48,255 nucleotides of DNA, from positions 1 to 48,255 of the forward strand of contig JAFGBU010000027.1 of the NCBI GenBank assembly GCA_016932995.1, read 5' to 3'. Positions 1-7,792 of this stretch are shown piece after piece. A program made the position numbers and the translations under genes. The stretch is from Desulfovibrionaceae bacterium. GTDB lineage: Bacteria; Desulfobacterota; Desulfovibrionia; Desulfovibrionales; Desulfovibrionaceae. Position 1 is the stretch's first letter, and each line of letters opens with the position of its first letter. Under the pieces are notes generated by a model. That model did no database searches and had not been told where the DNA came from. It saw only the letters and a list, made by a program, of their open reading frames with translations.

Positions 1-1
1 C

Positions 2-94
2 GTCGAAGCCCGGGTGGTCATCGCCTCGGTGGAGACCTACCTGAAGTACGCCGAGGCCATCGGCTTGACGGCCAGCGCCGCGGCTCCGGCCTAG
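2..94 (+). CDS. gvpA: Gas vesicle shell protein GvpA, C-terminal end (partial)
   Basis: Only the last 30 codons and the TAG stop are in the window; the gene starts upstream. The visible peptide contains [15 protein letters not shown], the diagnostic C-terminal signature of GvpA, the small hydrophobic protein whose ribs form the gas vesicle wall. It ends in a short Ala/Pro tail. It heads the gas-vesicle cluster that continues rightwards, so it is probably the main shell gene (gvpA1). The call rests on this short but highly conserved segment and on the context. Confidence 0.9.
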   Translation, partial: VEARVVIASVETYLKYAEAIGLTASAAAPA

Positions 95-131
95 GCCGCT
101 TTGGGAATGGACAGAGGGATGTGCGTTTCAT

Positions 132-161
132 CCGGAGGGGCCGAAACCCCGGCCCCTCCGG
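132..161 (+). terminator. Stem-loop after gvpA1
   Basis: Perfect 12-bp inverted repeat (132-143 with 150-161) around a 6-nt A/C loop, 37 bp after the gvpA stop. No T-run follows, so it may be a partial terminator or an mRNA-stabilising hairpin. Either would let the shell mRNA exceed the rest of the operon, as is common for gvpA. Confidence 0.5.
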
Positions 162-192
162 TGTCGCGCCGCAATAAGAAAGGAGAACCCAC

Positions 193-861
193 ATGGGTCG
201 CTTAACCGAAGACATGACCCGATTGTGTGGTGAGATCGTGACCCTGCGGGGGGCGCGGGGGGGCTTCGTGAGGGATTTGCGCCAAGACGTCGCCTCCCTG
301 AGGGTCCGTTTCCGTCGAACCGAGATGGCCGAGAAGTCCAAGGAAGAGCGTCTGTCGGACTTGTTCGAACTGAAAAAGGCAGTGTCCGCCATGAAGTCGG
401 GGTTTCGCCGGTCTCACGCGAGAATGGCCCGGGAAACCCAAAGAGGGCGACGGTCCTTTGTCGCCGATCTGAAGAAAAGGACGGCCGCCTTATTGCACGA
501 ATACGCCCTGGATCTGCGGGGCGCGCATCGGGCCTGGTTCGGTCCATCCCAGGCGGAGCTTCAGGCCCTGGCCGCGGCCGAACGGCGGGCCGCTGAGGCC
601 CACATCAAGGCCGAAGAGGAGCGAAAGGCCCTGGCCGCGGCCGAACGGCGGGCCGCCGAGGCCCACATCAAGGCCGAAGAGGAGCGAAAGGCCTTGGCCG
701 CGGCCGAACGGCGGACCGCCGAGGTCCACATCAAGGCCGAAGAGGAGCGAAAGGCCAGGAAGAAGGCCGAGCAGCCGCGGGCAGCCAAACTCCAAACCGA
801 GGCCGAAACGCCGGCGCCGTTGGGACCCAAACCCCGCTCTTCCGGAAAGAAGAGACGCTGA
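193..861 (+). CDS. gvpC: GvpC-like repeat protein of the gas vesicle cluster
   Basis: The 222-aa product is strongly charged and predicted almost entirely helical. Residues about 1-110 are an Arg-rich helical region with a segment around SFVADLKKRTAALLHEYALD. Residues 125-187 are three near-identical 21-residue repeats built on AAAERRAAEAHIKAEEER. A basic Pro-rich tail ends in SSGKKRR. GvpC proteins are helical repeat proteins that bind outside the vesicle and stiffen it; position directly after gvpA and before gvpN is the usual gvpC place. The repeats are 21 residues, not the classical 33, so the name rests mainly on position and architecture. An AAGGAG-type site precedes the ATG. Confidence 0.6.
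   Translation: MGRLTEDMTRLCGEIVTLRGARGGFVRDLRQDVASLRVRFRRTEMAEKSKEERLSDLFELKKAVSAMKSGFRRSHARMARETQRGRRSFVADLKKRTAALLHEYALDLRGAHRAWFGPSQAELQALAAAERRAAEAHIKAEEERKALAAAERRAAEAHIKAEEERKALAAAERRTAEVHIKAEEERKARKKAEQPRAAKLQTEAETPAPLGPKPRSSGKKRR
565..753 (+). repeat. Three tandem 63-bp coding repeats
   Basis: Units at 565-627, 628-690 and 691-753 differ at only a few bases (for example gcggac for gcgggc in the third). Each encodes 21 residues of the GvpC-like protein. The nearly identical DNA points to recent duplication or slippage, so copy number may vary between strains. Confidence 0.95.
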
Positions 862-906
862 CGGTATGGGTGGCGACGATGGCGCCTGACGATTGGATCA
901 ACGAAA

Positions 907-954
907 CCGGCGCCGGAAGCGGGGCTGCCTGCCTCGCCCCGCTTCCGGCGCCGG
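907..954 (+). terminator. Long perfect hairpin after gvpC
   Basis: Perfect 18-bp arms (907-924 and 937-954) around a 12-nt loop, between the gvpC-like gene and the convergent transposase relic. There is no T-run on either strand. It is probably a bidirectional transcript end or stabiliser, and may also mark the edge of the inserted IS. Confidence 0.55.
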
Positions 955-989
955 CGACACATGTTACACCGAAGGCAAATTGTTTCACA

Positions 990-1652
990 TCAGGCCGCGT
1001 AGCGGACTTGCCCGGCCTGAAAGAACCGTGCAACCAAGTCAGGTTTGCGTTGGCGACTGCGCGAGTACCCCCTCACCTTCTTGATCAATTCGGTCTTGTC
1101 GTTGGCCCTGCGCCTGCCGACCGGGTTGCTTTTCAGGTCCCGGTTCAACAACTCGTCAGGATTGAACTCCGGACTGTATCCCGGGAGAAGGAACAACCGG
1201 ATGCGGTCCTTGCTGTCCGCAAGCCACGCCTCCACTTTTCGGGACTGATGGACCGGATGCCGGTCCACGACAAGAAGGACCTTGAAATTCGAATTCCCCT
1301 GATTGGCGGCGGCCGAGATCATGTCGCATCCGAATCTCTTGCCCGTCGCCTTGACCGCCGGGGGCTGTCCCTTCGGGCCCCAAGTTCGGCCCACCGCATG
1401 ATCCGAGAGCAGCCCCAGTTCATCGCCAGAGGAGATTCTCGCTCCTTCTTCCCTGGCCCGTTGGCGGATGGCCGGGTATTTGTCCCTGAGCCAGTACCGA
1501 ACTTGGGCAAGATTACGCTCATAAGCGCGGCGCATGGGCCCTTGAGGGCCGAAGCCCCATTTGTGAAGACAGCGCCCGACCGTCCGGAAGGACAGGTTCA
1601 GCTCAAATTTGCGGGCGGTAAGCGCTCCAACGGCCTCTCTGGTCCATGGCAT
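990..1652 (-). pseudogene. IS630-family transposase relic
   Basis: The reverse strand encodes 220 aa matching the C-terminal two thirds of an IS630/Tc1-mariner-like DDE transposase. WTREAVGALTARKF and TVGRCLHKWGFGPQ are the end of the HTH region. SGDELGLLSDHAVGRTWGPK carries the first acidic residue, VVDRHPVHQSRKV the second, and FLLPGYSPEFNPDE the third. Intact members are about 340 aa. Here the N-terminal HTH (about 110 residues) is missing, and about 25 residues are lost between ANQGNSNFKV and LLVVD. It is therefore a dead copy. It interrupts the cluster between gvpC and gvpN, transcribed against them. I could not delimit terminal inverted repeats or a TA duplication. Confidence 0.85.
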
Positions 1653-1704
1653 GAACTGAGTAATAGCTTGTATCGTTTGTCAAATGATCACAGGAGGCCC
1701 CGCG

Positions 1705-2715
1705 ATGATAGCCAAAAAAGGGAAACGAGCCGCCACGTCCAAGACGATCGCACTGTGCCACGAAGACAACATTGTTCCCGAAGCCAGCCCCACCTTCGTT
1801 GAGACACCGTATGTCCAGGACCTGACGCAACGCGCCCTGGCTTACCTGGAAGTGGGATATCCGGTCCACTTTGCCGGGCCGGCGGGGACCGGGAAAACGA
1901 CCCTGGCCTTTCACGTGGCCGCGCAATTGGGCCGGCCGATCTCCCTCGTTCACGGCGACGACGAGTTCGGCAGTTCCGACCTCGTGGGCCGCCACTCCGG
2001 CTATCACAAGCAAAAGCTCATCGACAATTATATCCACTCCGTCCTAAGGACCGAGGAATCCATGAATCTCACCTGGATGGACAACCGCCTCACCACCGCC
2101 TGCCGGGACGGTTACGTCCTGATTTACGACGAATTCACCCGGTCCAGGCCCGAGGCGAACAACGCCTTTCTGAGCATCCTGGAGGAAAAGATCCTCAACC
2201 TTCCCAAGAACGCCAGATTCGGGAAGGGATACCTGGAGGTCCATCCGCGCTTTAGGACCATCTTCACCTCCAATCCCGAGGAGTACGCGGGGGTGCACAA
2301 GACCCAGGACGCGCTCATGGACCGCCTCATCACCATCCGATTGGACCATTTCGACCGGGAGACGGAGATCCAGATCGCCATGTCCAAGTCCGGCCTGGCC
2401 CGGGAGGATGCGGAGACCATCGTCGACGTGGTCCGGGAACTGCGCGGGGTGGGGGTCAACAACCATCGGCCCACGATCCGCTCCTGCATAGCCATCGCCA
2501 AGATATTGTCCTCCCGCCGCGCCCGGGCGCGGCGGGAGGACCCGGTTTTCCTCTGGGCCTGCCGGGACATCCTGCAAACGGATACGGCCAAGGTCACCCG
2601 GGCCGGGGAATCGCTCATGGGGCAAAAGGTGATGGAGGTGATCGGGACGGTCTGCGAATCCCGGGAGCAGGAACCGCGTTTCGCCGGCCAGGGCTCGGGC
2701 CTGGCGAGGGGGTGA
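1705..2715 (+). CDS. gvpN: Gas vesicle AAA+ ATPase GvpN
   Basis: A 336-aa MoxR/NorQ-like AAA+ protein of the GvpN family, needed for normal vesicle growth. The P-loop GPAGTGKTT lies at about residues 58-66. SLVHGDDEFGSSDLVG is a GvpN hallmark, followed by Walker B VLIYDEFTRSRPEANNAF and sensor 1 IFTSNPEEYAGV. An ATG seven codons upstream (1684) is open, but AGGAGG at 1692-1697 lies 7 nt before the 1705 ATG, so I chose 1705. The next gene begins 4 nt after the stop, indicating co-transcription. The upstream side is the IS630 relic, which may have replaced the native leader. Confidence 0.93.
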   Translation: MIAKKGKRAATSKTIALCHEDNIVPEASPTFVETPYVQDLTQRALAYLEVGYPVHFAGPAGTGKTTLAFHVAAQLGRPISLVHGDDEFGSSDLVGRHSGYHKQKLIDNYIHSVLRTEESMNLTWMDNRLTTACRDGYVLIYDEFTRSRPEANNAFLSILEEKILNLPKNARFGKGYLEVHPRFRTIFTSNPEEYAGVHKTQDALMDRLITIRLDHFDRETEIQIAMSKSGLAREDAETIVDVVRELRGVGVNNHRPTIRSCIAIAKILSSRRARARREDPVFLWACRDILQTDTAKVTRAGESLMGQKVMEVIGTVCESREQEPRFAGQGSGLARG

Positions 2716-2719
2716 GGGC

Positions 2720-3013
2720 ATGGCCGTCATCAGGAGAAGCTTGCGGGACATCCGGACCCTGGCCGGCAGGGTCGGCAAGGTGAGCACGCCGCACAACGCC
2801 TTCATGCGCATCAGCCACATCGAACTGGAGAAGGCCCGGCGGAGCCGGGAGAAAGAGGCCGCAACCCAGTTGATTGCCGACATCGACGAGCGCATCGGGG
2901 AAATCGAGGCCGAAAAGGCCGAGATTCTGCAGAAGCTGGAGAATGGGCATCTCGAAACCGAGGTTTCGTCCGGGCCGGACCGGAAGGCCGGGGGCTTCAA
3001 GATCAGGTACTAG
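2720..3013 (+). CDS. gvpV: Small helical gas vesicle cluster protein (GvpV-like)
   Basis: The 97-aa product starts SLRDIRTLAGRVGKVSTPHN, continues with a charged helix (residues about 30-75, coiled-coil-like, IDERIGEIEAEKAEI), and ends GGFKIRY. Proteins with the same SLRDI...G.V.KV..P start and GGFKIRY end recur between gvpN and gvpF in proteobacterial gas vesicle clusters. The name gvpV is given by its position relative to the Serratia 39006 cluster. The molecular role is unknown to me. It is translationally close to gvpN (4-nt gap). Confidence 0.65.
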   Translation: MAVIRRSLRDIRTLAGRVGKVSTPHNAFMRISHIELEKARRSREKEAATQLIADIDERIGEIEAEKAEILQKLENGHLETEVSSGPDRKAGGFKIRY

Positions 3014-3107
3014 CGTCGCGTCCGGGAATGTCTTCGGTAATGGTACACCACGTGGTCATCATGGATGGATTTCGCGGACATCACCCGAGGACGGAAGGAG
3101 GTCGCTC

Positions 3108-3327
3108 ATGCTCACCTTGAAAAACGTTCAGGCAGTTACGGAGCAAGCGCAACCTGAAGAGCTTCCGGGCGTGCCCCGCGTCCACGGGGCTGACCTCGTG
3201 GCGGGCGGAAATGCGCCGTCTGAGCCTTAATGACGTGGTCCTGGCCAACAATGAGCTGCGCCGCGTCCTCTTGGCGGAGCTATGGAACGCCCACCTCCGG
3301 CGATGCCGGTTGATCCGGGCGCTATAG
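3108..3327 (+). pseudogene. Possible small gvp-cluster gene broken by a +1 shift
   Basis: A strong Shine-Dalgarno (ggaaggagg, 3092-3102) stands before an ATG at 3108. The direct frame gives only 40 aa and stops at 3230. From the A-run at codons 5-6, the +1 frame stays open to a TAG at 3325-3327 and reads as a basic helical peptide including RAEMRRLSLNDVVLANNELR. One extra base in the AAAAA run would explain this. I do not recognise the product. Apart from this, the 413 bp between gvpV and the zinc-ribbon gene hold nothing I can identify. Confidence 0.35.
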
Positions 3328-3426
3328 GCCGGGGGATGGGCACCAAGCCCCCGCCGCTCCCGGGCGGGGATGCGCCATGCCCAGGTGGGCATGGCCTCAG
3401 CCGAACGGTCGGCGAAGGAGACTGAA

Positions 3427-3627
3427 ATGCGAATCAATTGTCTTTCCTGCGGCCACAGGCTGGAACTGGACGAGGCCTATGACGATTTCGAAGGCCCGGT
3501 CAAATGCCTCTGCGGCGCCATGCTCAAAATCAGGACCCAGGAGGGCAAGCTCAAGGGGATCAGCCTGACCATGAAGCCCCATCCGCCGAGGGGGCAGGCC
3601 GCCTCCCCGGATTTGCCCGGCGAATGA
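3427..3627 (+). CDS. Small zinc-ribbon protein in the gvp cluster
   Basis: A 66-aa protein. I use the ATG at 3427 because aaggaga lies just upstream; the frame is open further 5' but without a ribosome site. It opens MRINCLSCGHRLELDEAYDD and then has KCLCGAMLKI, giving a C-x2-C...C-x-C metal-binding ribbon in the first 40 residues. The tail is Pro-rich and probably disordered. The family resembles short zinc-ribbon proteins (MJ0042/zf-ribbon type). Function is unknown; it may bind metal or nucleic acid during cluster regulation. Confidence 0.6.
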   Translation: MRINCLSCGHRLELDEAYDDFEGPVKCLCGAMLKIRTQEGKLKGISLTMKPHPPRGQAASPDLPGE

Positions 3628-3711
3628 AGCAGAGATCGGGACGGGGATCAGGACCCGGCCATGGCGCGGCGAGGTTTTCAATCCACAACACTCCAACACT
3701 GCGGGTGAGCT

Positions 3712-4473
3712 ATGTCCGAGCGAGCCGACGCTGGAAAGACCGGCAAATATCTGTATGCCGTGGTGCCCGCCAATGCGGATTACGCCTACGGCTTTTCCGG
3801 GATCAACGGAAGCAATGTGTACGCCATCTCCAACGGGAGGGTGGCGGCGGTTGTCAGCGACGTTGAGAACAAGCGCATCCGCCCGGAACGGAGCCACCTG
3901 GCGGCCCAGCAGGCAGTCCTCAAGGGCCTGATGGCCGGGGAGGCGGTGCTGCCCATGACCTTCGGCATCATCGCCGACAGCAAAAAGGCGGTGCAGCGGA
4001 TCCTCGCCCGCAACCAGGAAGCCTTCCTCAAGCAACTGCGGCGCGTGGCCGGCATGGTGGAGATGGGATTGCGGGTCTCCTGGGATTCCGCTAACATATT
4101 TGAATATTTCGTAAACACCCACCTGGAGCTGAAATTGGCCCGGGACCGCCTCCTGGATCCCGGCCGCAACCCCTCCCAAGAGGACAAGATCGAAATCGGC
4201 CGCCTGTTCGAGCGGCTTCTCAATGCGGACCGGGAAATCCACACCGAGCTGGTGGAGCAGATATTGTCCCCGTATTGTCGGGAAATCAAACGCAACAAAT
4301 GCCTCCAGGAAAACAGGGTCATGAATCTGGCCTGCCTCGTCGCCAGCGGGGACCAGGTGAAATTCGAGGACGGCGTGTTCGAAGCGGCCAAGCTTTTCGA
4401 CAACAATTTCGCCTTTGATTACAACGGGCCGTGGGCCGCGCATAATTTCGTGGAATTGGAGTTCGCGGTATGA
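3712..4473 (+). CDS. gvpF: Gas vesicle assembly protein GvpF/GvpL (copy 1)
   Basis: The 253-aa product spans the full GvpF/GvpL family. The N-terminal ferredoxin-like fold opens KYLYAVVPANADYAYGFSGI. The conserved central element is VLPMTFGIIADSKKAVQRIL (the family's LPMRFG motif). The C-terminal signature is FDYNGPWAAHNFVELEF. GvpF/L proteins contact GvpA and act in vesicle initiation. It lies 24 bp upstream of gvpG, and two further homologues lie at 13,840 and 14,640. Confidence 0.92.
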   Translation: MSERADAGKTGKYLYAVVPANADYAYGFSGINGSNVYAISNGRVAAVVSDVENKRIRPERSHLAAQQAVLKGLMAGEAVLPMTFGIIADSKKAVQRILARNQEAFLKQLRRVAGMVEMGLRVSWDSANIFEYFVNTHLELKLARDRLLDPGRNPSQEDKIEIGRLFERLLNADREIHTELVEQILSPYCREIKRNKCLQENRVMNLACLVASGDQVKFEDGVFEAAKLFDNNFAFDYNGPWAAHNFVELEFAV

Positions 4474-4497
4474 GCCGGTCCGGCAAGCGGTGGCTCC

Positions 4498-4749
4498 ATG
4501 CTGATCGTTGACGATATCCTGGCTTTTCCCATCCGGAGCATCCTGTGGATTTTCCGTGAAATCCACAAGGCGGCCCAGAGCGAACTCGAGAACGAGGGCG
4601 AAGCTATCACCGCCCGGCTGAGCGAACTGTACATGATGCTGGAAACCGGCCGGATAACCGAGGCCGAGTTCGACGCAGAGGAAAAAAAGCTTCTGGATCG
4701 CCTGGACCGCATCCATGAATCCGAGCCCCCCGGCGGAAGGCGGCGATGA
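4498..4749 (+). CDS. gvpG: Gas vesicle protein GvpG
   Basis: The 83-aa helical product matches the GvpG family. It has a hydrophobic N-terminus (MLIVDDILAFPIRSILWIFR), a charged helix, and the conserved SELYMMLETGRITEAEFDA segment followed by EEKKLLDRLDRI. GvpG is an essential minor assembly protein always found beside gvpF/gvpL, as here. The ribosome site is weak (gcggtgg), which suggests coupling to gvpF. Confidence 0.9.
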   Translation: MLIVDDILAFPIRSILWIFREIHKAAQSELENEGEAITARLSELYMMLETGRITEAEFDAEEKKLLDRLDRIHESEPPGGRRR

Positions 4750-4813
4750 CGGGGGGAGATGAGTTCGGCGTTCGTTCACGGGGTTTGTGCGGCCAGCGTC
4801 GCCCGGGAGACAC

Positions 4814-6775
4814 ATGATCCTTCGTTCCGATATCCAGCCTGGGACCAAGGAGGAGCCCTCGTTTTTCCATGCTCCCGCGCCGCGTCTCCTGTTCTTCGGA
4901 GGTAAGGGCGGCGTGGGGAAGACCACCTGCGCCGCGGCCGCAGCCCTGAAGCTGGCGCGGTCTTCTCCCGAAAGCGCCTTCCTTCTGGTCTCCACCGACC
5001 CGGCCCATTCCCTGGCCGACAGCATCGCCGAGCTCGTCCCACCCGCGAATCTGCGCGTCCTGGAATTCGACGCGCAACAATGCCTGGAGGAGTTCAAGGC
5101 CGAACACCGGGACAAGCTCCTGGCGATCGCCGCCAAGGGAACCTTTTTCGACAACGCGGACCTCGACAGACTTTTGGATCTCTCCTTGCCCGGCCTGGAC
5201 GAGGTCCTGGCCCTGATCGAGATCTCCGCCTGGGTGGAGTCCGGAAGCTACGAGACCATCGTCATCGACACCGCGCCGACCGGCCATACGCTCAGGCTCC
5301 TGGGCATGCCCGAGGTGATCCAGACCTGGCTGGGCGCCCTGGACGCCCTGCTGGCCAAACACCGCTTCATGCGCCAACGCTTTCGGAAGAAGCCGACGCA
5401 CGACGAACTCGACATCTTCCTTCTGGATATGAAGGCCGCGGTCAAGCGGGTGAAGGGGCTCTTGCACGATCACCGGCGCTGCTGCTTCGTGCCGGTGATG
5501 CTGGCCGAGGAGTTGAGCATCCGGGAAACCGCGACCCTTTTAAGCGAGCTGAACCGGCAAAAAATCCGGAGCAGGGACATCGTGGTCAACCGGCTGTATC
5601 CGGCCAACGGCTGTCCGGTATGCGCCGATGCGCGGCGTCGCCAGCAACGGGCCCTTGAGACCTGTTATTCGGGCCTTGCGTCGGCCGGTTATTCCCTTTT
5701 CGGGGCGCTGTTGCAGCCTGAGGAAGTGCGCGGCGAGAGTCTGGCCTCCTTTTGGGAGAACATCACCGGGCTCGATGCGCCCGAAACGGCCGCCGCCGGA
5801 ATGCCGCCGCCGCTTTCTCCCAAGGTCGAGGCGGCACCGAGGCGTCCCTCGGCCGAAACCAGGCTGCTTATTTTCGCGGGCAAGGGCGGGGTGGGCAAGA
5901 CGACCTTGGCCTGCGCCACGGCGATGCGCCTGGCGCGCGACTTGCCGGGCATAGAGATATTCCTCTTTTCCACCGACCCGGCGCACTCCATCTCCGACTG
6001 CTTGGGCCTGCCGGTCGGTCCGGAGGCGATCCGCCTCTTACCGGGGCTCATGGCCATGGAAATCGACGCCGCGGCGGCCTTCGACTCCCTCAAAGAGGTC
6101 TACCGGCAAGAGATTCAAAGGGCTCTAGCCAAGCTGTTCGAGGGCTTCGACATGCCCTTCGACCGCAAGGTGGTGGAGCGGATGCTGGACGTGTCGCCCC
6201 CGGGCCTGGACGAGATCATGGCTCTGACCACGGCCATGGACTACCTGAATGAGGACGATCGGCGCATTCTCATCCTGGACGCCTCGCCCACCGGGCACCT
6301 CGTCCGGTTCCTGGAGCTGCCGCGCGTCATCGAGGACTGGCTACAGGCCTTCTTCGACCTGTTTTTGAAATACGATCTGTCCATGCGTTTGCCGGAATTC
6401 TCCCGGCGTTTGGTCAACATGTCCAAAAACCTGAAAAGACTCCGCGCCCTGTGGGAAAACCCGCGCCGGGCAGCGGTCTACGCCGTGGCCATCCCAACCG
6501 AGATGGCCTTCCAGGAAACCGGGGATCTGCTGGCCGCCTGCGCCCGGATTGGCTTGAGCGTGCCGGTCTTGTTCGTCAATTTAGCCACCTTGCCGGGCGA
6601 GTGCCCCTTGTGCTCGTCCCTGCACCGAAGGGAATCGGCGGTCGGGGAACAATTCCGGCGAACCTTTCCGGACGTGCACCAAGCGCTGGTGTACCGCTGC
6701 GGCGAACCCCTGGGCCTGGAACGCTTAAGCGAGCTGGGACAGGTCTTGTACCGGCCGCAGGGGAGGTCCAAGTGA
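4814..6775 (+). CDS. Double-domain ArsA/Get3-type ATPase of the gas vesicle cluster
   Basis: The 653-aa protein has two tandem ArsA/Get3 domains. P-loops GGKGGVGKTT (about 30-39) and AGKGGVGKTT (about 355-364) are the deviant KGGVGKT type. Switch I is STDPAHS in both halves; switch II is DTAPTGHTLRLL and DASPTGHLVRFL. Each half has a CxxC pair (CPVC about 266, CPLC about 597), as in Get3 zinc sites. ArsA-type ATPases pump oxyanions or chaperone hydrophobic proteins. With no arsB nearby and placed in a gvp operon, chaperoning hydrophobic GvpA-type proteins is the better inference. By position it is Serratia gvpW; I am unsure the families match. I take the ATG at 4814, after ggga, over the upstream GTG at 4787. 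Confidence 0.8.
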   Translation: MILRSDIQPGTKEEPSFFHAPAPRLLFFGGKGGVGKTTCAAAAALKLARSSPESAFLLVSTDPAHSLADSIAELVPPANLRVLEFDAQQCLEEFKAEHRDKLLAIAAKGTFFDNADLDRLLDLSLPGLDEVLALIEISAWVESGSYETIVIDTAPTGHTLRLLGMPEVIQTWLGALDALLAKHRFMRQRFRKKPTHDELDIFLLDMKAAVKRVKGLLHDHRRCCFVPVMLAEELSIRETATLLSELNRQKIRSRDIVVNRLYPANGCPVCADARRRQQRALETCYSGLASAGYSLFGALLQPEEVRGESLASFWENITGLDAPETAAAGMPPPLSPKVEAAPRRPSAETRLLIFAGKGGVGKTTLACATAMRLARDLPGIEIFLFSTDPAHSISDCLGLPVGPEAIRLLPGLMAMEIDAAAAFDSLKEVYRQEIQRALAKLFEGFDMPFDRKVVERMLDVSPPGLDEIMALTTAMDYLNEDDRRILILDASPTGHLVRFLELPRVIEDWLQAFFDLFLKYDLSMRLPEFSRRLVNMSKNLKRLRALWENPRRAAVYAVAIPTEMAFQETGDLLAACARIGLSVPVLFVNLATLPGECPLCSSLHRRESAVGEQFRRTFPDVHQALVYRCGEPLGLERLSELGQVLYRPQGRSK

Positions 6776-7383
6776 CAACGCCCAGGCCAAGGGACGCGTC
6801 GGCGGACGAGTATGAGCACGTCAGCCTGTGCGAGGCCCTGGACCGGATATTGAACAAAGGCGCGGTGGTTTTTGGGGAGTTGACGATCTCCGTGGCCGAT
6901 GTGGATCTGATCTATCTGGGTGTCCAGCTCGTCCTCGCGTCCATCGAGACCGCGCGGGGCGGGCCGGACAAAGCGATGCGAAAGGACGAAACAAAGGGGC
7001 GAGACGATGAAGGCGCCGTCGGAAGCGAGGATGGATTCGCGGGACTTGGACGACTTCGCCAGGGCGTTGCAACGGGGAAACGACCGGTCGACGGGGGGGT
7101 CCAATCGGGAGGGCTTCAGGGCAACCGGCTGGATATCGGTGGGGAGAACGCCAAGAACGGACTGGGACAACTGGTCCTGACCCTGGTGAAACTCGTGCAT
7201 GAGCTCTTGGAGCAACAGGCCATCCGGCGGATCGAGGCCGGCTCTCTCGGCGAACAGGAGATGGAATGGCTCGGCCTGGCCCTGATGCGGCAGGGGCAAG
7301 AGATTGACCGGCTCCGCAAGGAGTTCGGCCTGGAAGAGGACGATCTAAACCTGGACCTCGGCCCTCTCGGCCGGCTTTTCTAA
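6772..7383 (+). CDS. gvpA2: GvpA/GvpS-type protein read in frame into GvpK
   Basis: A GTG start overlaps the ATPase stop (GTGA) with ggggagg upstream. Residues 18-62 (SLCEALDRILNKGAVVFGEL then ISVADVDLIYLGVQLVLASIET) are a GvpA-family module closest to GvpS/GvpM, minor shell proteins. Residues 119-203 are a complete GvpK core: LDIGGENAKNGLGQLVLTLV, IRRIEAGSL, and DLNLDLGPLG. No stop separates them, so as written this is a 203-aa fusion with a linker of about 55 residues. The linker looks artificial: from 7007 to about 7092 the high GC3 is in another frame. A frameshift is therefore likelier than a true fusion (see next entry). Confidence 0.75.
   Translation: MTTPRPRDASADEYEHVSLCEALDRILNKGAVVFGELTISVADVDLIYLGVQLVLASIETARGGPDKAMRKDETKGRDDEGAVGSEDGFAGLGRLRQGVATGKRPVDGGVQSGGLQGNRLDIGGENAKNGLGQLVLTLVKLVHELLEQQAIRRIEAGSLGEQEMEWLGLALMRQGQEIDRLRKEFGLEEDDLNLDLGPLGRLF
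7007..7383 (+). other. gvpK: Probable original gvpK gene, shifted at a G7 run
   Basis: An ATG at 7007 opens a high-GC3 frame (MKAPSEARMDSRDLDDFARA) resembling a normal N-terminus. At 7093-7099 a run of seven Gs lies just before the conserved core LDIGGENAKNGLGQLVLTLV appears in the neighbouring frame. One G missing from that run would explain it, giving a GvpK of about 125 residues. ATG at 7007 also overlaps a TGA (7008-7010) in the third frame, which may be the lost end of gvpA2. GvpK is needed for vesicle formation. A sequencing homopolymer error, a real mutation and a true fusion cannot be separated here. Confidence 0.6.
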
Positions 7384-7406
7384 GGTCCTTCAGGAGAGGA
7401 GCAGCC

Positions 7407-7733
7407 ATGACACGAAACGACAGGCGCGGCGGCATCCAGAGTTCCATGCAGAGCACGAATTTGGCGGACCTCCTGGAGCGGCTGCTGGACAAAGGGGTAG
7501 TCATCGCCGGGGACATCAAGATTAAGCTGGTGGAGGTGGAGCTGCTGACCATCCAGTTGCGGCTGGTCATCTGCTCGGTGGAAAAGGCCCGGGAAATGGG
7601 GCTGGACTGGTGGCTGGACAATCCGGCGTTCAAGTCCGGGACCAACTCCCCCGAGCTTATGGAGTCCCTTGGCAACATCGAGGACCGGCTGTCCCGGATG
7701 GAAGCGGCCCTGGCTTCGTCCGGTTCGGCGTAA
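7407..7733 (+). CDS. gvpJ: GvpJ-type minor gas vesicle protein (gvpA3)
   Basis: A 108-aa GvpA-superfamily protein. Residues about 18-65 read LADLLERLLDKGVVIAGDIK then ELLTIQLRLVICSVEKAREM, followed by GLDWW. The KA(K/R)EMG-DWW ending is typical of GvpJ rather than the main shell GvpA. The C-terminal third is a charged helix (NIEDRLSRMEAALASS). A good site (caggagagg) precedes the ATG, 23 bp after gvpK. The order S-type, K, J is the same as in Bacillus megaterium. GvpJ is thought to help form the conical caps or nucleate assembly. Confidence 0.88.
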   Translation: MTRNDRRGGIQSSMQSTNLADLLERLLDKGVVIAGDIKIKLVEVELLTIQLRLVICSVEKAREMGLDWWLDNPAFKSGTNSPELMESLGNIEDRLSRMEAALASSGSA

Positions 7734-7792
7734 AGCCATGGGCGGCGCTTGACCGGTTTATTCCCGTGAACGGCGGAATGCGTAATGGACCG

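Noticed and set aside
870-1802. A 310-aa forward frame
   Set aside because: It is antisense to the IS630 transposase relic, whose reverse-strand translation has clear DDE motifs.
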